A DNA stretch of 64,000 bases from Moritella yayanosii (GTDB lineage Bacteria; Pseudomonadota; Gammaproteobacteria; Enterobacterales; Moritellaceae), in assembly GCF_900465055.1 (NCBI RefSeq), contig NZ_LS483250.1, positions 124,001 through 188,000 on the forward strand, written 5' to 3'. Shown here one piece after another: positions 26,777-36,500 of the stretch. The notes beneath the pieces were generated by a model. That model was given only the letters and a program-made list of their open reading frames with translations. It did no database searches and was not told the origin of the DNA. The position numbers were made by a program, and so were the translations under genes. Each line of letters opens with the position of its first letter. Positions within the stretch are counted from its first letter, which is position 1.

Positions 26777-29700
26777 ATGAATCAGAATATAAATTCAATC
26801 AATATTGCAATGCGCTTGGCTAAATTGTCAAAAGAAAAAAAAGTGCAGTTTAGAGCCTTGTTAAAAGAAAAAAATATCGACAGTTGGCAATTACCTATTG
26901 TTGCTGCAGCAAGAGAAGATGAAATGGAAGTCTTGTCTAATGCTCAGCAGCGCCTGTGGTTTATAAACCATTATGAGCAAGGGAGTTCTGCCTATAATTT
27001 GTTTACGTGTTTAGACATAAAAGGTGATATTGATACTGGTGCGCTAAAATTAGCACTTCGAGAAGTGCTTAACCGCCACACTATATTACGCAGTACATAT
27101 CATGTTGTAGATGGTAAACCGATGCAACGAGCTGAAGTTGACTATGCGCTACCATTTTGGGCTGAATCGGATGTGCCTAATTTAGAACAACGCAGTTTGG
27201 CCGTCGCTGATGCGGTATTTGATTTAGAAAACGAGCTTCCTTTACGTATCTATCTATTATCAGATAAGTCCAAGCAGACCCGTTTGGTGTTTGTTGCACA
27301 CCATATTGCTTTTGATGCTTGGTCTGAAGCTGTGCTTGTTAAAGAATTCTCTGAATGTTATGCCCGTTTTACATCTCAGGGAAGCGTTCAAGCACCGCCT
27401 GTACCTGAACTGCAATATGCTGATTTTGCTCTATGGCAACAAGAGTGGCTTGAAAGTGAAGCTGCAGAGTTACAATTAAAATATTGGGAAAAACAGCTAA
27501 CAGGAATGCCTGAGTGTATGCCTTTACCCCTTGATTTTCCTCGTCCTGATGTATTATCAAGAACCTATCAGGGGGCTGAAGTTCAACTTGATGTCCCTGA
27601 CAACGTGTATCTTAAACTGCAGGATATGGCGAGAGAGCAAGGCACGACGCTTTATTCAGTGATGCAAGCAGGCTTTTCATTACTATTAAATCAGCTGGGA
27701 GCAGGCCAAGATATATGCTTAGGTACGTCGGTAGCGAGTCGTCAGCGCCCTGAGCTGGAAAGCATGATTGGCTTTTTGGTTAACACCCTTGTTATTCGCC
27801 ATCAGCTACAAGATAAGCAAAGTTTCAGACAGTTAATCGACCAAGTGTCAGAAACAACTCAGGAGGCGTTTGAGCATCAAGAGTTACCTTTCGATTTGGT
27901 TGTCGATAAATTGAATATTCCTCGAGGTAAAGCGTGGAGCCCATTGTTCCAAGTGCTTTTCGTTCATCGTAATGTTCCTCGTCAAGCTCTCCAACTGGGA
28001 GAACTGGAATTAACTCAGGTACCGCACCAGAGTAACCGTGCTCGTTTTGATCTCACGTTACGACTTACTGAAGATGATAATAAGTTGAGATTAGATTTAG
28101 AATATAGCCGTGAACTATTCAACGCCGAAACGGTTGTTGATTTATTAAATCGATATTTACAGTTATTAAGTGCGTGTTTAAGTACGCCTGATACGCTGAT
28201 CGATATAGATCCGGCTTTAGCTGTAAAAAGTCCAGTTGCACAGTCAGTAGCACATGATGCTACCGCTAATCACGTGTTAACGACTGAACCAGAATTACAA
28301 ATGACGAATCAGTTGATTGCTCTATTCACTGATATGCTAGGGCGTGAAGTGTCTGCGGATGACAGTTTCTTTGAGCTCGGTGGTGATTCCATTCTAAGCT
28401 TACAATTGGTCGCTAAAGCCAAAAAATCAGGTTTAACCTTGACGCCTAAATTATTGTTTAAGGCGCAAACACCGCAAGCGATAGCCGCTGCAATAATCGC
28501 CGAATTACCAACTAAAACTGTGCCTACTGTAACAGATATACCTTCGCAGTCACCGGCCTTACTTGCTGCATTTAAGCAGTTACTTGGTAATCAAGCATTA
28601 ACTGAGAAGGACAGTTTTTTTGAGCATGGTGGTGACTCTATCCTTAGTCTGCAGTTAGTCGCGAAACTAAAAAAACAAGGGATTAAAGTTACGCCAAAGC
28701 AGGTTTTCGCACTACAAACGCCTTACCATATCGCACAAGCTCTCGCTGCTAAGGAGGGGCCGTCCGAGATTATAGGCAATGAGTTATTGAACGATAATAT
28801 CAGTACGCCATCTGCATATTCGATGGCGCCAATTCAGCATTGGTTTTTTGAACAACAGCTTAAGCATGCCGCTCATTGGAATCAATCGGTACTCTTGAGT
28901 CACGATAACGTGTTAGACGTTACTTGTTTTACTAAAGCCGTAGAACAAGTGTTAGCAACGCACCAGCAACTAGCGATGAATTTCACGCCGACTAAAAATA
29001 GTGAATATCAGCAGTTTATTGGCAATCATCAGGTTGAAGTTTGTTCACACACTATTCATAGCGAAGCATTGCAATCTCAATTATCAAGTCTGCAAGGTAC
29101 GTTATCGTTTAGTGGAACTGCACCGATTCGAGTCGATTTATTTAAGTTAAGTGATCAACCACAAGGACGTATTTTATTTACGGCCCATCATTTGGTTATC
29201 GATGCTGTTTCTTGGCGTATATTAGTTACGCAAATTTGGCAAACTTACCAGTTATTGAGTCATGGACTTTCTACTGATGGCTCGTTAGAAACATACCAAA
29301 CCACATCTTATCAAGCATGGGTCGATGATTTGTTACATTGGCCTGAACATAAGATAAAGGCGGCACGTGATTATTGGTCGCCGATGGCAAACGAAGCTCA
29401 AGAAATTCAACAAACTTGGGTGTCATTGCCGATGAATAACTTAGACAATGCCCAAACAATTGAAAATCATATCCGCGATGTTGATGTTATTGAAGTCAAA
29501 TTACCTGCTCACTTGACTGAAAAATTGATTTCTCAGTCCTTGTCTGCTTATCAACTAAAAATTGATGAATTAATGCTTGCGGCTGTGACATTCGCAATGT
29601 CGCAATGGCGTGGTTCTAATACCATGTTGATTGAACTAGAAAGTCACGGACGTCATCATGATGACCTCGATTTATCACAAACGATAGGTTGGTTCACGAG

Positions 29701-32700
29701 TCGCTATCCAGTGTTATTAGCATCTATTGATAATTGTTCATCAGATTTACTGATGCGTCAGCATATTCTGTCTATTAAAGATCAGTTACGCGCAGTGCCT
29801 GATTATGGGCAAGGTTTTGGTGTGCTGAAGTATCTACATAATGAAGTGACGGAGCTTGTTACACCTGCTTTAGTATTTAATTATCTTGGTCAAATTGATA
29901 AAGGCATGTTGAGTCAAGGCGTTGGACTCGCGCCTGAGCAAATTCCTAATCAACGCCACGGTGATAATACTCGACCACAATGGTTAGACTTAAATGCAAT
30001 GATTACCGGCGGTGAATTAAGTATGCGCTGGAATTATAATACCTTGGTGCATACAAAAGATGAGATCGAGTTGTTGGCATTGACTGTCATCGAGTACTTG
30101 TCAAAAATGATTGAACATTGTGAGCATACTGATAATGCAATATCAAAATCTGAAGTACCATTATTGACGTTAACCCAACCCGAGCTTGATAGTTTAGTAG
30201 ATTTAATACCAGCTCCTCAAGACACCATAAAGGATATATATCCTTTAACGCCGTTACAAAATGGCATGTTGTTCCACACATTGTCAGAACAAAGCTTAGG
30301 TATGTATGTAAACCAAAGTCTGGTTGAGCTAAATGGAGAACTTGATGTTAAGGCATTAGAATCTGCTTGGCAGTGGGTAATCAATCAACATGATATGTTA
30401 CGTACAGGTTTTATTTGGCAACAACTAGATGAACCTATTCAATATGTTGTTAAAGAGTCACAAGTTGATTGGCAAAATATTAATTACCTTGGAAAAATAA
30501 CAAGCGAAGCAGAAGTTGAATTGACGGTATTAGCCGAACAAGAGATTGATACAGGGTTTGAGTTAAATAAAGCTGGCTTGATGCGTTTTAAATTAGTGAG
30601 ATTAGCAGAAAATCATCACTGTCTAATTTGGACTCGACATCATTTAATTGTGGATGGTTGGTGTACTAATTTGGTTATAAGAGAAGTACAACAAGCGTAC
30701 CTTGCTATATGTGCTAATCGTACCCCCGCTATTTCGAACCGCCCGCCGTTCCGAAATTTCATTGAATGGTTAGATAATCGAGAACTTAAGGAGAGTGAAG
30801 CATATTGGCAGCACTGTCTGAATGGTTATGAAACGATGGCGAGATTGCCTAGACCCTTTAACAGTAATTCGGGTGTTTCTCAGCAAACTGAACATTTATC
30901 AATAGAACAGACAGCGTCGCTGAAGTTATTAGCCGCGAAAAACCGCTTAACATTGAACTCTCTTTGCCAAGCTGTATGGGCGTTAACACTGCAACGATAT
31001 ACAGGCAGCAATGATTTAGTCTTTGGTGTTACGAGTGCAGGTCGACCCGATGATTTGGCTAATGCGAATGATATCGTCGGTGTATTTATTACAAGTATTC
31101 CACTTAGAGCACAACTTTCTGGTGAACAGAACTGGGTTGATTTAGCGCTTCAGCTACAAGAACAAATGGTTGAGAGTCGAGAGCATGAACATGTTTCTTT
31201 GTCGAATATTCAGCGTTTAACGGGCCATCAAGTAGACTTATTTGATAACTTGTTAGTATTTGAAAATTACCCTGCAGATAAACAACCAGTCGATCGCAGC
31301 CTCACATTAGCTGTACGTGAAACGACCGAGCGGAATAATTACCCGCTGACGATGATTATTATTCCACACCAACGTCTTGATTTTAGAATAGTCAGTAATA
31401 ATAGTCAGTTAGATTCAAGTATTGCGAATGCGTTACTTGCTGACTTTATGACGTTATTAGCGACATTAGCAAAAGGTGATACATCTGAAAAAACAGGTGA
31501 CGCATTAAGTTGTAAGGGGCTAGTTGATGAGCTAAATACTCATTCTGAGCAATCTCCAGCTTGGTTATTGAACCAAACTCAGTATGACTTTAGTCATCAC
31601 CCCGATACGCTTTCTACATGGCTTGAGCAACAAGCTCAGCTGACACCAGATGCAATAGCGTTAGTTTGTCAGCCATCAGAAAGAGTGACTGATAGTCAGG
31701 GAAATGAGCAAGAAATTGTATTAACTTATGCCCAATTGCACGAAAAATCGGCTCAGTTAGCGCATTACTTAATTAATGAACACGGCTGTAAATCGGAAGA
31801 TAAAGTGGCTGTTTGCATGACGCGTTCACCACAAATGGTGATCAGTTTATTAGCTATTTTAAAAGCGGGTTGCGCTTATTTACCACTTGATCCTGAGCAC
31901 CCATCACAACGTTTAGCTTATATTGCGGAAGATGCGAATGCAAAAGTAGTATTAACGCTAGAAACATGCAGCAATACGTTATCGAGTGAGCTTCAAAAAA
32001 CAGCAGTTATTGTGGATGCAGAATTGAAGATCTGTGCGAGCTACCCAACGACGGCACCTCAGGTTTGTATTTTACCAGAGCAGTTAGCGTATGTGTTGTA
32101 TACATCTGGCTCTACGGGTCAGCCTAAAGGTGTTGCGATTCCTCATGCAGGTATTGTTAACCGTCTGGCTTGGATGCAGCAGCAATATACATTAACAGAT
32201 CAAGATGTGGTGTTACAGAAGACACCTTATAGTTTTGATGTATCTGTTTGGGAGTTTTTCTGGCCGCTAATTACGGGCGCAAAACTGGTCGTTGCAGAAC
32301 CGAATGCACATAAAGACAGTGCGCGCTTAGCTGCTATTATCCAGCAACATCAGGTCACTACTATTCACTTTGTTCCTGCGATGTTGCAAGTATTTCTTGA
32401 CCACTCTACGGTGAGTGATTGTCGCTCGCTTAAACGAGTTATTTGTAGCGGTGAAGCTTTACCTTATCAACTACAGCAGCAATTTTTCCAACGCTTTGAT
32501 GCTCAGCTACATAATTTATATGGACCAACGGAAGCCTCTATTGATGTGACTTTTTGGGACTGTCGAAGTCAAGATATCCCCAATGTCGTTCCGATTGGTC
32601 ATCCTATTGCCAATATGCAAACTTGGATCCTTGATAAGGCATTAAATATTGTCCCTGTTGGTGTCGAAGGAGAGCTTTATCTCGCAGGGGTTGGTTTGGC

Positions 32701-33502
32701 GCGAGGTTACTTAGGTCGTGATGACTTAACGGGAAAAGCATTTATTGCGAATCCGTTTGCCGTAGAAGGCGCTAATACGGATGCTCAATTTAGTCGTCTG
32801 TATCGCACGGGTGATATTGCGCGTTATCGACCTGATGGTGCAATTGAATATGTGGGACGAGTTGATTTCCAGGTGAAAATTAGAGGGCTACGTATTGAGC
32901 TCGGAGAGATTGAAGCCTGCATAGCTGAACATCCCGAAGTGAAAGAAGTTGTCGTGATTGCTCGTCGTAGCGGCGAGACTAATGATTATTTAGCCGCCTA
33001 TGTTGTGGCAGAAGATACATCTGAGGGACAGCTGGATGACTTGTTGATGTGGCAGGCATTCCTACTCACCAAGCTGCCTGATTATATGATGCCGACGTTT
33101 GTGACTGTGTTAGCACAAATGCCCGTGACAAATAACGGCAAGATAGATCGTTCTGCATTACCTGAACCTAAATCATCTGGTCACGCTTTTGTGGCACCAG
33201 CAACCCCGACAGAGCATAAAGTCGCTTTATTGTGGCAAGACTTGTTAGGTGTCGAAGCTGTTGGACGAACCGATAACTTCTTTGCGTTAGGAGGACATTC
33301 ATTATTAATAACGCGTCTTGTTAATCAGATAAATAATATTTTTAGTTTAAATATTAGTCTAACGGATGTGTTAGCAATGACGGTGCTTGAACAGCAAGCA
33401 AGTTACATTGATATGCTGATTGCTCAAACACAAACACAAACACAAACACAAACACAAACACAAATTGAATCTGAAGAACAATGGGAGAGTTTTGAGCTAT
33501 GA
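26777..33502 (+). CDS. Nonribosomal peptide synthetase 2: C-T-T-E-C-A(Ser)-T, module lacking an A domain
   Basis: 2241 aa, starting 3 bases after NRPS1. Order: short helical N-terminal docking region, L-L-type condensation (SNAQQRLWF, HHIAFDAWS, H175), then directly two carriers (GGDSI, Ser 538 and 621) without any adenylation core motif between, epimerase (PIQHWFFEQ, HHLVIDAVSWRI, H804), D-L-type condensation (DIYPLTPLQNGMLFH, HHLIVDGW, H1288), adenylation (YTSGSTG at 1775, SFDVSVWEF) and carrier (GGHSL, Ser 2175). The only specificity code is D-V-W-H-I-S-L-I-D-K, i.e. serine. The first module must be charged in trans, or is skipped. The C-terminus carries a Gln-Thr repeat and an acidic tail that probably docks to NRPS3. 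Confidence 0.93.
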   Translation: MNQNINSINIAMRLAKLSKEKKVQFRALLKEKNIDSWQLPIVAAAREDEMEVLSNAQQRLWFINHYEQGSSAYNLFTCLDIKGDIDTGALKLALREVLNRHTILRSTYHVVDGKPMQRAEVDYALPFWAESDVPNLEQRSLAVADAVFDLENELPLRIYLLSDKSKQTRLVFVAHHIAFDAWSEAVLVKEFSECYARFTSQGSVQAPPVPELQYADFALWQQEWLESEAAELQLKYWEKQLTGMPECMPLPLDFPRPDVLSRTYQGAEVQLDVPDNVYLKLQDMAREQGTTLYSVMQAGFSLLLNQLGAGQDICLGTSVASRQRPELESMIGFLVNTLVIRHQLQDKQSFRQLIDQVSETTQEAFEHQELPFDLVVDKLNIPRGKAWSPLFQVLFVHRNVPRQALQLGELELTQVPHQSNRARFDLTLRLTEDDNKLRLDLEYSRELFNAETVVDLLNRYLQLLSACLSTPDTLIDIDPALAVKSPVAQSVAHDATANHVLTTEPELQMTNQLIALFTDMLGREVSADDSFFELGGDSILSLQLVAKAKKSGLTLTPKLLFKAQTPQAIAAAIIAELPTKTVPTVTDIPSQSPALLAAFKQLLGNQALTEKDSFFEHGGDSILSLQLVAKLKKQGIKVTPKQVFALQTPYHIAQALAAKEGPSEIIGNELLNDNISTPSAYSMAPIQHWFFEQQLKHAAHWNQSVLLSHDNVLDVTCFTKAVEQVLATHQQLAMNFTPTKNSEYQQFIGNHQVEVCSHTIHSEALQSQLSSLQGTLSFSGTAPIRVDLFKLSDQPQGRILFTAHHLVIDAVSWRILVTQIWQTYQLLSHGLSTDGSLETYQTTSYQAWVDDLLHWPEHKIKAARDYWSPMANEAQEIQQTWVSLPMNNLDNAQTIENHIRDVDVIEVKLPAHLTEKLISQSLSAYQLKIDELMLAAVTFAMSQWRGSNTMLIELESHGRHHDDLDLSQTIGWFTSRYPVLLASIDNCSSDLLMRQHILSIKDQLRAVPDYGQGFGVLKYLHNEVTELVTPALVFNYLGQIDKGMLSQGVGLAPEQIPNQRHGDNTRPQWLDLNAMITGGELSMRWNYNTLVHTKDEIELLALTVIEYLSKMIEHCEHTDNAISKSEVPLLTLTQPELDSLVDLIPAPQDTIKDIYPLTPLQNGMLFHTLSEQSLGMYVNQSLVELNGELDVKALESAWQWVINQHDMLRTGFIWQQLDEPIQYVVKESQVDWQNINYLGKITSEAEVELTVLAEQEIDTGFELNKAGLMRFKLVRLAENHHCLIWTRHHLIVDGWCTNLVIREVQQAYLAICANRTPAISNRPPFRNFIEWLDNRELKESEAYWQHCLNGYETMARLPRPFNSNSGVSQQTEHLSIEQTASLKLLAAKNRLTLNSLCQAVWALTLQRYTGSNDLVFGVTSAGRPDDLANANDIVGVFITSIPLRAQLSGEQNWVDLALQLQEQMVESREHEHVSLSNIQRLTGHQVDLFDNLLVFENYPADKQPVDRSLTLAVRETTERNNYPLTMIIIPHQRLDFRIVSNNSQLDSSIANALLADFMTLLATLAKGDTSEKTGDALSCKGLVDELNTHSEQSPAWLLNQTQYDFSHHPDTLSTWLEQQAQLTPDAIALVCQPSERVTDSQGNEQEIVLTYAQLHEKSAQLAHYLINEHGCKSEDKVAVCMTRSPQMVISLLAILKAGCAYLPLDPEHPSQRLAYIAEDANAKVVLTLETCSNTLSSELQKTAVIVDAELKICASYPTTAPQVCILPEQLAYVLYTSGSTGQPKGVAIPHAGIVNRLAWMQQQYTLTDQDVVLQKTPYSFDVSVWEFFWPLITGAKLVVAEPNAHKDSARLAAIIQQHQVTTIHFVPAMLQVFLDHSTVSDCRSLKRVICSGEALPYQLQQQFFQRFDAQLHNLYGPTEASIDVTFWDCRSQDIPNVVPIGHPIANMQTWILDKALNIVPVGVEGELYLAGVGLARGYLGRDDLTGKAFIANPFAVEGANTDAQFSRLYRTGDIARYRPDGAIEYVGRVDFQVKIRGLRIELGEIEACIAEHPEVKEVVVIARRSGETNDYLAAYVVAEDTSEGQLDDLLMWQAFLLTKLPDYMMPTFVTVLAQMPVTNNGKIDRSALPEPKSSGHAFVAPATPTEHKVALLWQDLLGVEAVGRTDNFFALGGHSLLITRLVNQINNIFSLNISLTDVLAMTVLEQQASYIDMLIAQTQTQTQTQTQTQIESEEQWESFEL
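33425..33464 (+). repeat. Hexanucleotide repeat (CAAACA)6 near the end of NRPS2
   Basis: Six perfect CAAACA units (33425-33460) plus CAAA. In frame they encode alternating Gln-Thr between the last carrier domain and the acidic docking tail. Gain or loss of units would keep the reading frame and only change linker length. Confidence 0.95.
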
Positions 33503-36500
33503 GTATTGCGGTTTATATTACAGAGTTATTTCAGCGCAATATTCGTATTAGCCTTGAAAATGGAAAATTAAAAGTGGAGGCCCCGAAAGGGGCTATAACG
33601 AGTGAGATTAAGCAAGAATTAATGAGCAAAAAACAGGCGCTTATTGATTATTGGCAAGAGCAGGAAAATATTAGCCAATTGCCAGCGTTAACCGCTGTAG
33701 ATCGTAGTGAACGTGATTTACCTATGTCATCAGCGCAGCAACGATTGTGGTTTTTACAGCAGCTTGAACCAGAGAGTAGCCAATACAATGTGAATGCATT
33801 ATTGGCGTTAAAAGGTAACGTGAATACGGTATTATTACGCCAAGCCTTTGCTGATTTGGTTATTGATCATGAGATCTTTTATACTGCATTTGCAGAAAAA
33901 ATGGGGCGTGCTGATGTACAACTGCTGTCGCCTAAATTGATTGCAGATGCGGTAAAAATTGATGAGATAAACTTGCAGCATTGTGATCAAAATATTGAAC
34001 ACAAAGATTATCAAGATGCCATTAAACAGGCGATGTCAGCACCGTTCAACTTGGCTGAACCGCCGTTATTTCGTTTAGTTCAATTGAAAATGAGCGATAG
34101 TTTGTCGCATTTGGTACTTAGCTTTCACCATATTGTTATTGATCATTGGTCGTTACAATTATTAACTAAACTTTTATTACAAAAATATAAAGCAGTACAA
34201 AAACATCAGCATAACGTGGATAGTTTGGGTTGTGATAACGGTGTTACACAGCCAAAGACTGTATTGCAATATTTAGATTATGCACATTGGCATAATCAAT
34301 TATTAGCAGGAGATCATTATCAAAAGTTAAAAGATTATTGGCTACAAACGTTAGGTACTGAGGACTATTGTTTAAGTTTGACGACTGATCATCCTAGAAC
34401 GTTAGACACAGGTCATCAGGGTGCTAGGTATAGTATAACGTTGGAACATGAAACGTTTACTGCTTTAAAGGCAACGAGTCTTGCACTTGGTTGTACACCC
34501 AATACAATATTGTTAGCAGCATACCAGTGGTTATTAGCACGTCACTCGGGAATGACAGATATTCGAGTCGCTTGTCCAGTAGCTGAGCGTGGTCATGTTG
34601 ATCTTGAGCATATGCTTGGCTTATTTGTAAATACGATGGTTGTCCGTGCTGAGTTGTCTTCTGGGATGACTGCGAGTGCTTGGTTAGATGTTGTACATAA
34701 GTCGATATCAGGCGCGCAAAAACACGCTGCAATGCCATTCGAGAAACTTGTTGATGAACTCAGCGATTCCCGCGAAGGTGAGCACGAGCCACTTGTACAG
34801 ACAATGTTTAATTATCTCGCGGTTGATTCAGCTGAGTCTGTCATGCTAGATGACATGAGTGTTACCGTATTGGCGATACCTGAGTTTCAGGCAAAATTTG
34901 ATTTATCATTATTTGTTGTTAATGATGGACAGGAAATTAACCTATCATTCCAATATAAAACGCAATTATTTGAATCTAGCACTATCGCACGATTAGCGGA
35001 AAAGTATATTTCAGGACTTAAGTATCTATTGTCAGCGCCGGATAAACCGCTTGCGAACCATTCCGCACTGTCTGCTCAAGAGTGGCAACAGCAGCAGCAA
35101 TGGAATGCTACTAACACAGAGTTTGATACACCTGCGACATTGACCGACGCTTTGATTGCACAACAACAAGCAACACCAAGCAATATAGCATTACGCTACC
35201 AATCGCTTAGTTGGACCTACCAAGAACTCGGCGATAGAGTCAACCAGCTAGCAAATTGGCTGATGGAACAAGGTTGTCAACCAGAAGATAAAGTGGCGAT
35301 ATGCATGACCCGTTCACCGCAAATGGTGGTGAGTATTTTAGCCGCAGTAACAGCGGGTTGTGCATATTTACCGTTAGATCCAGAACATCCTCAGCAACGC
35401 ATTGATTATATTTTAGATCACGCGAAACCGAGTGTGATTTTAGCGATGCCTGAATTTAGACAAGGATTATCCGAGTCAAATCAGTCTCATAATCTATGGG
35501 TGTTGGATGATTTATTTAGTTTGATTGCATCACAAAGCACAGTGTTTAAACCGTCATCTAATGTCAGTAGCCAGCTTGCCTATGTGCTGTACACATCGGG
35601 TTCGACGGGACAACCGAAAGGTGTCGCTGTACCTCATAGTGGCGTGATGAATCGAATCGCGTGGATGCAGGCTGAATATGGCTTGTCTACAGATGATATC
35701 GTGTTACAAAAAACCCCTTATAGTTTTGATGTATCAGTATGGGAATTCTTTTGGCCATTAATGATGGGGTCAACACTGGTATTAGCGGGTGCTGGAGAGC
35801 ATAAAGACAGTCAACGACTGATTGAGTTAATCAATGAATACAAAGTTACCACGCTGCATTTTGTGCCAGCGATGTTACAGGTTTTCTTAGATAACCCAGA
35901 TGCGAGCAGCTGTGTATCTTTATCGCGTATATTCTGTAGTGGTGAGGCTTTACCCTATCAATTACAGCAGCAATGTTTATCTAGTTTAACGGCTGAATTA
36001 CATAATCTGTATGGTCCAACGGAAGCTTCTATTGATGTGACTTATTGGGATTGCCGCAAGCAACATATTAAAGATGTGGTACCCATTGGCTTTCCTATCG
36101 CAAACATTCAAACTTGGATCTTAGATAGTGAATTGAATCCTGTGCCCGTCGGGGTTAGCGGTGAGTTATACCTTGCTGGTATTGGTTTGGCTAGAGGATA
36201 CTTGAATCGTCCAGACCTTACCGCAGAAGCCTTTATTCCTAATCCGTTCGCTGAGTCGGGCGCTATTGGCGATGCCCAATATAGTCGCTTGTACCGTACT
36301 GGTGATGTAGCTCGTTATCGTCACGATGGTAGTATTGAGTATGTAGGGCGTGCCGATTTTCAAGTGAAGATTCGTGGATTACGTATTGAGTTAGGTGAAA
36401 TTGAAGCGCGTATAGCAGAGTTAGAAGCGGTTAAAGAAGTTGTTGTTATGGCACGTAAAGAGGAACAAAGTTCAGCATACTTGGCTGCTTATGTTGTTGC

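Noticed and set aside
28240-28300. Missing A domain explained by a frameshift
   Set aside because: The frame is continuous through the C-T junction and no A-domain fragments appear in other frames there. The linker is simply short.
33425-33464. Tandem repeat considered as a CRISPR-like or integrative element
   Set aside because: The units are six bases without spacers and lie in frame in a coding region; it is a simple-sequence repeat.
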